This document shows, one piece after another, positions 9,425 through 19,615 of a stretch of 64,000 bases of DNA (its first letter is position 1; every line of letters starts with the position of its first letter). Made by a program: the position numbers and the translations under genes. The notes under the pieces are model-generated. The model saw only the letters and a list, made by a program, of their open reading frames with translations, ran no database searches and was not told the DNA's origin. The DNA lies in assembly GCA_963691655.1 (NCBI GenBank), contig OY829330.1:17252869-17316868 (forward strand). Reading direction: 5' to 3'. Origin of the DNA: Toxonevra muliebris. Taxonomy: Eukaryota > Arthropoda > Insecta > Diptera > Pallopteridae.

Positions 9425-9975
9425 CTGAGTGAAGATAGTGCTATAGATGATGATGTGGCACATAAAGTAAACGCGGCGTGACTCAGTATAACAAGTGTGC
9501 TTTGCGACCGATAGATGCTCACAAAACTTAAAGGTAAGGTGAATAAGACGTTCATGGGACCACTAATGCTGTACAGGACCGAATGCTGGGCTGCTCGGGC
9601 CAAACACAACCAAAAAGTGCATGTGACCGAAGTGAAAATGATTCGTTGGTCATCCAGCAAAATACTCATGGACAAAGTTAGAAATACGGATATACGAGAC
9701 GCAATGAAAGTTGACCCTATCACAGACAAACTACGAGAAAGTACATAGATTAAAATGCTACAGACACATAATGCGAGGCTGCACATAGAGGACCTGGATC
9801 GCAAGGGACCTGATTACGCACGGTCATGAGGGACATTAGAGAGAGAAACCTGGAAAACGTAACAACGCAGAATATAAGATGATGACGGGCGCTTTAGGAC
9901 AAGGAGGGCCGACCCCGCATAGGGACATGGCGAAGAGAGAGAGATATAGAAAACTGGGGTTTGAACAGGATTATG
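9425..9975 (+). pseudogene. RTE-like LINE, C-terminal part of ORF2
   Basis: DEDSAIDDDVAHKVNAA is followed by LTKLKGKVNKTFMGPLMLYRTECW, HNQKVHVTEVKMIRW, IRDAMKVDPITDKLRES and a degenerate RHIMRG tail. This is the usual end of RTE-like ORF2 after the RT core. Stops interrupt it. It continues the plus-strand copy that begins at 8755. Confidence 0.8.
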
Positions 9976-11726
9976 GTGAGACTGATTGAATAATTATATA
10001 TAATAGATGAAATCTAAAATTTAACTTCCCGTTTACTTCGAGTGGAATCTCGTTTCGATATTTTGTTAGTTAGTTGTCAGTTAAATTTAAATTCCATTAT
10101 GTTCTAAACATTTAAGGTATTTTGTATGTAAAGTAAAGAAAAAATAAAAACAAAAATGTCAAAGAATTTAAATAAGTATCTAAAGCCAATAGTTCCAAAT
10201 ACCTTGGAAATGTTGCAAATTATACATTGTTTGATGCTGTACATATCCTATGCTCTTCCCCGTAACACCCCACAGCATTATTTATTTTCGCTAAGAAACA
10301 ATATGCAAAAAAAATTAAATATGAATAGCTTATCGGCAGAGTATTTTTTCTCATTTTGCTTTCTTTTCATTTTTTGAATTTCTTCTTCATCGAGCTCTTT
10401 TTTTTTTTAGTATGTAGTCGTAAGCTCGTACTGATGCTTTTTTATAATGTAGGCATGTATGTATGTTTGCGCATTAGCATGTTACTTGGTTATATACGAA
10501 AATTGTTTCCCTATTTTCTCAAATTTTTTCTGGATTTCCGCATTTCTTCTAAAAAATAATTTACATGCTGTCTACTGAAGCTTAGTCCTTCCTCTGCGAA
10601 AGTGAAACAATCCCAGTGATAAAGAGGTAAACACTGAGCCGTTTCCTATAAAAATTAGTATAATTATATAAACCAGCTGAACTTCGAGCCTTTAAGTAAT
10701 CCGATTTTATAAGAAATGGGAAACACTACATAGTTGGGGCTCACTTTCGGAGGAACTCGTTATTATGATTGCTTTCAAGATCTCTATAGTGAATGCAGGA
10801 GCCCAAATTGTGCTTTGTTTTTACACAAATTTGAAACTTTTTGGGTTTAGCACCCAGTTCAGAAAATTACGCATTCTAAAAATAAAGACCACACTAATGT
10901 AAATACACCGCGCTGTTAAAGAATAAGGGTATATTTTTAATGTTAAGATTTATATGCACGCGTGTACAAAATATTTGTCGTGGGTGTCGTTTTTTTTAAG
11001 GGTTTGAATATTTCTGTTTCCTTCCACATTTTTTTGTGGTAGAGAAATACGCACACTCAATCACACTTATACACACATACATACATTGACACACACGTTG
11101 GCTTGTAATTTTTGGTCTTTTCTTTACTTATTTGTAAATTACTTTGAATACTTAGGTTATTTTTTGTTTAATATGTATATGTATGTACATATATGTACAT
11201 ATACCCAGTCGACCAAATCTTCGTAAATCATATCGTTTACGAGACTTTGGCGATAGTTCTGCGGACAAAACTATCGCTAATGGATCCGAAAACGATAAGA
11301 AAACGAATCATATGTCGCTCAGTTTGTGGCAGTAAAAGTCTTGTTTACGGCACTCGCAAAAGATGATATCTATATGACGATAGCGAGCATTTTGCGAGTC
11401 TTCTTACGAATCGTTTCTGATGATATCATTTGGGAGCATTTAGAGATATTTTTTACGAGTCATTTATGATAACGGTAACGAGCCTTTTGCGAGTCTTTCA
11501 TTTTTGTCATTTTTTACTACAACTACGAAAATTAATAATTTTGTGGCCTGCTAGATTTTCAAGTATTTTTATCTATTACTACAACATTATCATACTACTC
11601 TGTATTATAAAATAAAAAAATAAATAATAAAAATAAAAAATGGTGGATTTTAAATTGTACCTATAATTTAAAAATCATAAAGTACATAAACGTAAAGTGC
11701 GTTTATGTACTTAGCATACATTCCCA
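9976..11726. other. Non-coding AT-rich region with simple repeats
   Basis: No gene recognised. ATGTATGTACATA-type simple repeat at 11168-11208. Between 11210 and 11510 the phrases TTTACGAG, CGAGCATTTTGCGAG and CGAGCCTTTTGCGAG recur, and GCGATAGTT/AACTATCGC (11250-11258 and 11269-11277) forms a 9-bp inverted repeat. Confidence 0.5.
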
Positions 11727-11820
11727 TCTTTGTCTAGTGGCTAATTTTCATAACCTTCTTATATTCAATACAAATATGAAGTGTATCAGAATTATTAGAA
11801 AGTGTACAAGTACAAATCTT
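11727..11820 (+). repeat. SINE body fragment
   Basis: About 90 bp (CTAATTTTCATAACCTTCTT, ATGAAGTGTAT, GTGTACAAGTAC) matches the central part of the SINE at 13781-14092 read on its own strand. Head and tail are missing. Confidence 0.65.
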
Positions 11821-12169
11821 CGTCAGTGTTTTGCGACACTCGTATTTATGCCTGCAAAACTCTTGTTTCTGAGCTCGTTTGCGATTGTTTAGGCGAACTT
11901 TCGCTCAATATTCACTTCGTGGTCCACTGGGTATATACATACATGCCTATATGCGTGAATATTTTCGAGGAGTGGCAGTGGTCCCAATAAACCGTAATGT
12001 ATGCCTCACTTTATATTTAGGATTAAGCGTAGCTTTCAAATTGCTGTCACATTTCAATCGCTAACTGTCTATTTACTAGTTTTTGACTTGATTCTAACTA
12101 CTACAGCATGTTGATTTTGGTGTTCGCTATAAAAAGACAAAACTAACCGTTGTTCATAAGCAGAGCTGA

Positions 12170-12510
12170 ATAGTGATGATTACTTTAGAAATTAAATTTC
12201 TCTTCAAATACAATTCCTTTGCATTAAAATAGGTATTTAACATTTTCAATTCCTTGTAAAGGAAGTAAGTATTTTTTTGTCAATCCCATTCCTGGGAATT
12301 GGTTTTGATAATTAACATTTTAATTCCTCAGAAACAGAAATGGAAAAATGTTCAATTTCTTTACTGGATTGTAATTCGTTATTTACAATAAGCAATTCCT
12401 CAAAAAAGTACTTAAAAACTGAGGAAATTCTCTTCCCTTGTGTAATCAATTACATTTGTGGAATTGAATTTCAAAATTATAATTAATTTCTTTTGATTTC
12501 AATTTCAACA
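12170..12510. repeat. AATTCC-rich region related to the 14.5 kb minisatellite
   Basis: Many AATTCC/GGAATT pairs in loosely repeated phrases (CAATTCCTTGTAAAGGAA and similar). It resembles a decayed form of the array at 14485-14745; the LINE fragment lies between the two. Confidence 0.4.
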
Positions 12511-12929
12511 AGTGAAAAACGTCAGTCTATTATATCTACAACGGTTTACGAGGACTGATGACAGGAAGACAGACCTAACTAGATCGTCTAATTCTCCATC
12601 CTTGATAAAGAATATGTAGCGTGGAGTAGAGAAAGGAGTTTAACGACCAAAAAACAGTCTTTCAGGTTTTGATGGAATCTATTTAAAATTCTTTCAATGG
12701 TGCAATTCTCAGATACCGGGAATGCCTGGTCTTTAACCTTCTTTTCCTGTACCACATCACATATATTATAATGAAAGCCTTTACGAAAAAAATTCTTAAC
12801 AGCCCCTGAAGACCCAATTTTTCCGACTTCAAAGTCTATATTGTGGTAGAACTAGATGTGATAGAGAAAAACTGAGGACGCCGTCGTGATTAGCGACCCT
12901 AAAGCCGTTGACAAATCTTGCACATACAA

Positions 12930-13780
12930 TTTTTGTTGCACTGTGTAATTGTCACGGGAGATTTCAATTTACCTGATGTCATTTGGGATAGCTGCCCCGT
13001 TGAACGTCTTATACGAATGCCTACTTGCAATAATTATAATAGCATTGATATAATAAACTCCATAACTAGTGAAGGCCTTTTCCAACTAAATTCATTCACA
13101 AATGCCAATAATAAATTACATTTCTTTAGATTACAAATTTTAAAAAAACTTACTATACAAAACTGAAAAATTACCTATCTGAAATAGATTGGAAGTCATT
13201 GCTCACGCGTGACTCCCAAGCTACTGTTTCCTCACTTAATAATGCGGTTGAACAATTCAATAATTATCTTTATGAGGGCTTTAGTCTTTCTGTCCCCAAA
13301 CGTAATTTAAATAAACCTAAATTTCCTAATTGGTTTAATAATGATGAGAAACCGAAAGACTCATTATTACAAAAGGTACAAGAAATTAAATAATCTGACA
13401 GATTTTTCTAAAAATATACTAATCTCCGCTACAGGTATCAACGAGTGCAAAGCTTGTTATAATGGATATTTAAATAAAGTTAAAGATTCGCTGAAACAGG
13501 ACTCTCAATCCTTTTGGGAGTTTGTGAACATAAAACGCAAATATTCCGTATTTCCGTTGAGGATGCCTTTTAATGAATGTAAATCAGATAATGAACAAAC
13601 GATTTACAATCTTTTCGCTGATTTTTTTATGTCAACATATTCAAAAATACCCTATCAAAGCGATCATTATTCATACTTTTTGTCTCCAGTTGATATTTCT
13701 TTCCCATCTGTTGGTGAAACAGTTGTTTTGGACTACATATATGAGAAATCTTAAAACATGTGCAAACTCTGGCCCTGATA
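12930..13780 (+). pseudogene. CR1-like LINE fragment, endonuclease C-terminus to RT linker
   Basis: Begins in the endonuclease domain with VTGDFNLPDVIWDS and GLFQLNSFTNANN. Then come the EN-RT linker (PNWFNNDE, CKACYNGYLNKVKDSL, SQSFWEFVNIKR) and the DFFMSTYSK segment, ending SGPD at the SINE insertion. Frameshifts near 13150 and 13390 kill it. The pattern follows the intact CR1-like element at 21-25 kb (GDFNLGNIQW, FWSFINEKRK) but is clearly another family. Confidence 0.75.
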
Positions 13781-14092
13781 GGTTAGGTTAGGTTGGAGTG
13801 GCTGTCGAGAGACACACTTAGGCCTGAACCGCCCATTGTGATACCACAAAGTTGGACCTACAGTTTAACGCCGATTCCGAACGGCGGTGTGGCAATTCTT
13901 TATCGGCTTGGTGGTTTTGCCATTACCAACCAATGTGTGTACTTGTACACTATCTTATAATTCTCATACACTTCATATTGATAGTGAATATAAGAAAGTA
14001 ATGAAAATTAACCACCAGACGAAAACGGGAATCGAACCCGAACCTCCCAGATGAAAGTCTAGTGCACTATCCACTAGGCTATCGAGGTCGTC
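13781..14092 (-). mobile_element. tRNA-derived SINE with LOA-type 3' tail (312 bp)
   Basis: Flanked by the 12-bp duplication CTGGCCCTGATA (13769-13780, 14093-14104), which lies in the CR1 reading frame. Read on the minus strand it starts at 14092 with a tRNA-like head: A box TAGCCTAGTGG and B box GGTTCGATTCC with normal spacing, so RNA polymerase III is the likely transcriber. A body follows, then a CGCCGTTCGGAATCGGCG hairpin, then a 3' part sharing TGTGGTATCACAATG, CTAAGTGTG and GCCACTCCAACCTAACCTA with the LOA-like LINE end at 39.27-39.35 kb. The AACCT repeats are the tail. It has no ORF and would depend on that LINE's machinery. Confidence 0.9.
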
Positions 14093-14473
14093 CTGGCCCT
14101 GATAACATTCCAGAATGTATTCTGAAAGAATTTTGCCAAGAACTTATGGAACACATCTCTCTTCTATTTAACCATTTTTTAAAATGTGGCCATTTCCCCG
14201 ACGCTTAGAAGATCTCATACATGGAAATAAATCTATAATTAATAACTACAGTACCATAGCAAAACTCAGTGTCATTCCCAAACATTTTGAAAAAATTATT
14301 TGCTCGCAAATCAGATTTAATCTTTATAAATCTATTTCACCTTTTCAACATGGGTTCATACCCGGCAAATCGACAGCTACTAACCTTGTGGAATTCACTT
14401 CAAGAGTGATTGAAGGCTTTGCCAATGGATTACAAACTGATGTTGTATACACCGACTTTAGTAAGGCTCAGAG
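14093..14473 (+). pseudogene. CR1-like LINE fragment, RT N-terminal part
   Basis: Resumes after the SINE with NIPECILKEFCQELM, then FNHFLKCGHFP, FQHGFIPGKSTATNLVEF and DVVYTDFSKA, RT blocks up to the catalytic Asp. It breaks off there at the start of the minisatellite. Truncated at both ends. Confidence 0.75.
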
Positions 14474-14484
14474 TTGGGTAGTAA

Positions 14485-14745
14485 TGATTCCTTTAGGAAT
14501 TAAATTCCATCTCCATTCCAATTACAAGGAATAGTGATTGGTACTTTAATGTTTTCAATTCCTTAATAATGGAATTGATAAAACTTTCAATTCCATTACA
14601 AGGAATTGTAATCGGTAATTAAAATTTTTAAATTCCTAGGTAATGGGATTGAAAAAATTTTCGATTCCATTACAAGGAATTGTATTTAGTAATTAAAAAT
14701 ATATCAATTCCTTAAAGGAATTGAAAATGTATTAAATAGAAAGGA
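14485..14745. repeat. Minisatellite, period 74 bp
   Basis: Units begin near 14514, 14588 and 14662 with ATTCCATTACAAGGAAT-type phrases followed by a TTTAAATTCC segment, about 3.3 diverged copies. Each unit contains ATTCC/GGAAT inverted pairs. Confidence 0.65.
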
Positions 14746-14764
14746 ATTCAATATATAAGTGTAA

Positions 14765-15310
14765 TCAATCGGTTTCGGTTACGGTTTCGGCCAAAAATAC
14801 GGTTTCGGCTAAGTTTCGGAGAAACCATCTTTTTGCCATACTTTCTTCGGCAAAGTTGATCAGAATCGAATATAGGATTTTTCTGTCAACGTACTTTTCA
14901 AAAAAAAAATTGGTACGCCCGAATGTACATGGATTTTTTTGAGTTTTAATTAAAAAAAAATTAAAATGATTTTAATTTTGTTTTTAACATATCTGTGGTC
15001 ACAAGCAATAACAACACAACTTGAGTTTTGTCGAATTCGAGTTATTATCATAATTTGAATCTTCATATCCGTTTTCATATTGTCAGAATTTTATAACTAT
15101 CGGTTCAGTGGTTACGAGATATTAGGGCGGAAAAATAGCACAACTCAACTTGATTACTTTTAGCACTTGAACCTTTGAAGTGCTGTCCTGTAAAATACAA
15201 AAAACACACTTATGCTGTTATGCCTTGTACATATATATTAAAAAGTTTCGGTTTTGGCCGAATATTAGAAAAATGGCCGAAATTCGGTTTCGGTTTCGGT
15301 CGGACACTAG
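14765..15310. repeat. Block bounded by CGGTTTCGG-rich ends
   Basis: CGGTTTCGG recurs at 14771-14816 and again at 15245-15300, with TTTCGGCC/GGCCGAAA palindromic phrases, around about 430 bp of plain AT-rich DNA. This may be a diverged non-autonomous element; no target duplication was found. Confidence 0.4.
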
Positions 15311-16344
15311 TAGCGACTCAAGTGAACTATTCATCTGTCAATTTCATATTGCATGCGACCCACGTTTTTTGTTTTAAATCATACAAGTATTTTCATACCT
15401 ACTAAAATTCACAATTACATATTTTCAAGACAATCTGTATTGGGTTATGAATCTGTATGGGGTTATAAATCTGTATGGGGCTAGGAGAAATTATTTTATA
15501 CTTTTTAGTCCGTTTTAAAAACGCGGTATATTAAAAGTTTCTTTTATTTAAATTATTATCTTCTGCTTTTTAGTCTTGCATGTGTGAAATTTTTTACTGC
15601 CAATCAAACAATATATAGGCCTAAGCCCTTGTAAATTTTCCATGTTGAACTGTGTAATCGATAACAATATAAGAAAATTAGCACATTTTTAATTTTCTTT
15701 GAAATGATATCACATAAAAAGAATTTATTGTACGAAAGTGTACTGAAAATCTTGTTTATGTGCTGACGTATTTCCGAACCTCAAAGTGCACTGAAAAAAG
15801 TACGATCATATCGAAAAACCCATCACTAATGTCTACCGCAATCCAAAAACGCGCATTGATTTTAATATTAAATATTGTGTTTGAAAATTTTAAATTTCAT
15901 ACTTTTTTTTAATTTTGCTTTCTTTGTTTACAATTGCAATTTCTTTGTTTACATTATTTTTCAAATATAAAATAACTACACTCATGTAGTTTCTCACATG
16001 ACATCTCATATTTTTAACATAAGATGTTAAATGTTAAATGCTTTGGCCCATACGATTTCACATTGCATCTTATTTTTTTCCCCCATGTAATAATACGCAA
16101 AGAAGACAATAATTTTTTGTAAGTTTTCGTTTATTCATTTTTATGAATTTATTGAATTTCATAAAATCAAAGCAAAAAAGAATATTCAAAAGTATCTTCA
16201 CGCATGTGCATAACAAAAAAGAAATCAATCAAAATACATAAAATCAAAACAAAACGTTTGCATATTTGCATATAAAGAATATAGAAAATACTGCAAATGT
16301 TAAATGTTAATTGCCAAAAGAAATGTAAACTATTTGTTCTATCA
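15311..16344. other. AT-rich non-coding region
   Basis: No conserved motif. ORFs are short and low in complexity. Confidence 0.4.
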
Positions 16345-16520
16345 AACACCGCCAACCCATCCATTCATACCTTTTTGTTCGGTGGACCGGTTGCCAACCG
16401 TTGCGTTCGCTTCATCGGTATGGCACCTCATAAATGGTTTCTAGCTTTTTACGATCCAAAAACCTTAATAACGAATTGAGACCTCTTTGTAATCTATACT
16501 CTGTTGTAATCTATATCCTT
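16345..16520 (+). repeat. Diverged relative of the 36/42 kb inverted-repeat arm
   Basis: CATCCATTCATACCTTTTTG, then CATCGGT, AAATGGTTTCTAGC and GACCTCTTTGTAATCTA occur in the same order as in the arm at 42170-42314. The similarity is weak but collinear. Confidence 0.4.
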
Positions 16521-16588
16521 GTTGATGGCACTGTTGCTGGAGCTAATTAAAAATATTTGAGAGTAATTTCATGAGTGGAAACAATACA

Positions 16589-16690
16589 TTACAGGGAACC
16601 CACTTGCAAAATCGATCGGACTCAAACTTACACAAAGCTTAGTCCTATTGGTTAGTAATAACCACATTAAATTTGAATGGTCAAAAATTC
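16589..16690 (+). repeat. Dispersed repeat shared with the hAT-type element at 60.4 kb
   Basis: AATCGATCGGACTCAAACTT and the following 60 bp (CACAAAG, TTAGTC, AAATTTGAA) match 60470-60545 with scattered changes. No TIR could be paired around this copy. Confidence 0.55.
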
Positions 16691-17280
16691 GCCGAGTTGG
16701 AGGGGGTAGAATTTTAATTTGGTCAAACAGCCCCTGTTTCGAATCCATGTAACTAATCACCTATTTTACAGACTTTTATTTAATCTTTTGGAAAAAGAAA
16801 AATAAAATTAACAAAATCCAAAATTTGACATTTTTGACAAATTGTATAGTACAAACGAATGCGTTCAATAAAATAAAATTTTTTTCAATAACAGCAAAAT
16901 GGCTATTAACCTGCGGCTACAATTAATGATAATCGTAATCGGTGCATCACTAATAAAACCCAATGAGTGACCTCTAAATATTATGTCTTTGATACCGTGC
17001 TTAGAGAAATTTATTTTTACAATATAAACTGATGTTTTAGACAGAAGCAGCGAGAAAATCGCTCTACACGAAATATTCGAAGCAGTCTAATATACATGTT
17101 AGAAAAGATGTTGATGAGCTTAGCCCTAGAAACATATTTACAACGTAAATACTAACGCGACGTAAATTTTACGTATTGATGAATATCTTACTGATACGCT
17201 TTAATTATTTCAATGTTTTGCAGTATAAATTGTTATTTTTTTATTTTATTGAACTATTTAGTAAACAAACTAAAAAATAT
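16691..17280. other. AT-rich non-coding region
   Basis: Nothing recognised. The last 13 bases (17268-17280) are the target duplication of the next element. Confidence 0.4.
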
Positions 17281-18248
17281 TTCCTGCTCTATTACAGAAG
17301 GGCATAAAGGAAATATTGCCATTCCTTATTAATATAGGTAGAAGTAGCCTCGCTTTTGGGTACATAACAACAGCTTGGCGAAGGGCAAAGGTGGTATTTA
17401 TACCAAAAGTGGGCAAAAAAGATACCACCAACCCTAAGTCCTTCAGACCTATAAGCTTAACATCGTTGAAAACACTTGAAAAGGTGGTTGACAACTTTAT
17501 ACGATGTAAAGTCTTAGACACAAATCCACTGCACCCCAATCAGCATGCATATAGAGCAGGCAGGTCTACCGAGACAGCTCTGCATGACTTAGCGGGGAAG
17601 ATTCAAGGGGCACTAGATGTGAAAGAAGTAGCAGTATGTGCTTTCCTGGATATAGAAGGAGCTTTCGACAACACCTCGCACGAGGCTGTCAATAACTCTC
17701 TAAGGCGAAGAGGAGTAGATAACACAACATCTAGATGGATGTCAGAAATGCTCTCCTCTAGAACAGCTGAGATGGAAACAGGGCTAGGTACCATATCAGT
17801 CAGCACAACCAGAGGATGTCCACAGGGAGGAGTATTATCACCTCTAATGTGGAGCCTGGTAGTAGACGAACTTTTAATGAAACTCTCAGAGGCAGGCATA
17901 GACTGTCAAGGGTATGCGGACGATATAGTCCTCGTAGCCAGAGGGAAATTTGAAGAAACTCTCTGTGACATTATACAAAGAGGGCTAGGTATTACTAGGA
18001 GATGGTGCAGGTCGGTAGGGCTAAATATTAACCCTGCAAAGACCACTATAGTTCCATTTACCAGGAAAAGATCGCTCCCGCGCTGGAAACCGACATCACT
18101 AGCTGGGGAGATTATTGAACAAAAGCAAGAGGTAAAGTATCTGGGCTTAGTATTAGATAGTAAACTCACATGGAAAGCGCATGTTGAAGCAGTGACAAGT
18201 AAAGCCACTCGCGCTCTAATGGTATGCAGGGAAAACTTGGGGATGTAA
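17281..18248 (+). CDS. LOA-like ORF2, RT core (partial)
   Basis: The frame is open from the truncated 5' end (first ATG 17316). RT blocks: AKVVFIPKVGK, NPKSFRPISLTS, HAYRAGRSTETAL, CAFLDIEGAFDN with the first catalytic Asp, GCPQGGVLSPLMW and the catalytic YADD (17917-17928), then INPAKTT and KYLGLVLDSKLTWK. The frame closes at 18248 after a one-base shift near 18229-18231. Endonuclease and ORF1 are absent because of truncation. Confidence 0.9.
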
Positions 18249-19332
18249 ACCAAGTGTACTGCGCTGGATGTACACAATGATGGTAAGGCCAATCATTACA
18301 TATGGAGCATTAGCGTGGGCAAGGAGAACTCAACTAAAAACAGCAAAAGCTAAATTGGGGAAAGTTCAAAGGTTGGCATGTATCTGTATAACAGGAGCGA
18401 TGGGAACATGTCCGACTGCTGCACTAGAGGTACTATTGGAGCTCACTCCATTACACCTCGTGATAGAGAATGCCTCCAAGGCAGCAATCGTAAGAGGAAC
18501 AAGAAATAAAAGGTTGACGAGGAGATCTATAGGGCTTGGAGACCGAGATAACCCGGCGAAAGACAACTACCTCTTGGACTGTCCCCAGGACAGAATGGAC
18601 AAACAGTATAGTTTTGAGAAACACTTCGTTGCAAAACTTAGTAGTAAGAACGAATGGGAGGGTGTAGAGTATAACTACACACTCAAAGAACACACGATTA
18701 AGTGGTATACAGATGGGTCACGTACCGAGGATGGAACTGGGGCAGGAGTATTTGGGCCAAGAATCAAACACTCTGAGCCGATGGGAAAGTATCCCAGCAT
18801 CTTCCAAGCTGAAATTCATGCAATTAGCACATGTGTGCAATTCAACCTGGATAGACAGTACAAACGGCAAGATATCGCTATCATGTCGGACAGCCAAGCA
18901 GCCATTCGAGCATTATGCTCCTTTGAGATCACCTCTAAGTTGGTGTGGGACTGTTTGAGCAAGCTCAATCAACTGGGCAATAACAACAAAGTCGCTCTAT
19001 GTTGGGTCCCTGGACACGCAGGAATTGAGGGTAATGAGCAGGCAGACGAGCTTGCAAGAAAGGGGGCAGCAACCACTTTCGTGGGACCTGAACCCTTCTG
19101 TGGAATAGGAGATAGCGTAATCAGGGAATTACTCAGGCAAGAAGAGAGGAACAAGAGGCAAGAACTCTTTACCAATCTTACGGGACTGAGGCAATCCAAA
19201 GCGCTCTTAGGTAATTATAATAAGAGTAGATACGCATTCTGCATTGGTCTCAACAAAAACAGTTTGCGCATATTAGCTGGTATTCTGACTGGGCATTGCG
19301 GGCTCAGAGAACACCTTTGGGATAGGGGTTGA
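18232..19332 (+). CDS. LOA-like ORF2, thumb and RNase H
   Basis: Continues the RT protein in a new frame (first ATG 18268). RNase H residues: Asp in WYTDGSRTEDGTG near 18703, Glu in FQAEIHAI near 18805, Asp in IMSDSQAAIR near 18882 and the last Asp in GNEQADELARKG near 19030. The frame closes at 19332 by a second shift near 19316. RNase H in a LINE supports the LOA/I group. Confidence 0.9.
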   Translation, partial: KTWGCKPSVLRWMYTMMVRPIITYGALAWARRTQLKTAKAKLGKVQRLACICITGAMGTCPTAALEVLLELTPLHLVIENASKAAIVRGTRNKRLTRRSIGLGDRDNPAKDNYLLDCPQDRMDKQYSFEKHFVAKLSSKNEWEGVEYNYTLKEHTIKWYTDGSRTEDGTGAGVFGPRIKHSEPMGKYPSIFQAEIHAISTCVQFNLDRQYKRQDIAIMSDSQAAIRALCSFEITSKLVWDCLSKLNQLGNNNKVALCWVPGHAGIEGNEQADELARKGAATTFVGPEPFCGIGDSVIRELLRQEERNKRQELFTNLTGLRQSKALLGNYNKSRYAFCIGLNKNSLRILAGILTGHCGLREHLWDRG

Positions 19333-19510
19333 GCAAAGCTCAATTTGTAGGTTTTGTAATGAGGAAGACGAATCATCAGAACATATTTTAGCTCAATGTG
19401 GAGCACTGATCCACAAAAGAACAGCAGAAAGAACAACAGAACTAGCATCCATAGCTCCGGGCTCAATACTCAAATTTTTGAGGGAGACTGGACTGGATGA
19501 GGTACTCTAG
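19320..19510 (+). pseudogene. LOA-like ORF2, C-terminal CCHC segment
   Basis: After the frameshift the reading gives CRFCNEEDESSEHILAQC (CX2C...HX4C) near 19350-19402 and ends GLDEVL with a TAG at 19508-19510. This Cys/His segment usually ends LOA/I-type ORF2 and is thought to bind nucleic acid. Confidence 0.8.
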
Positions 19511-19615
19511 GCAGATTAGACTAGATAGAAAGAGGGACGTACAATAGATCTTATAGGTCGCGGTACAACGACAGAAACCTCTATAATAATACAATACAAT
19601 ACAACTAAAAAATAT

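Larger units (their letters stand above)
17281..19602 (+). mobile_element. 5'-truncated LOA-like LINE with 13-bp target duplications
   Basis: AACTAAAAAATAT occurs at 17268-17280 and 19603-19615, directly outside the element. The 5' end starts inside RT (truncation by incomplete reverse transcription) and the 3' end is an AATAC repeat near 19585-19602. Exact duplications and few lesions mean a fairly young insertion. It encodes RT, RNase H and a C-terminal Cys/His motif, with frameshifts near 18230 and 19316. Confidence 0.92.

Noticed and set aside
14020..14092. Functional tRNA-Glu gene
   Set aside because: The acceptor stem does not close, the anticodon arm has an abnormal loop, and the unit lies within target duplications with a LINE-type tail, so it is a SINE head.
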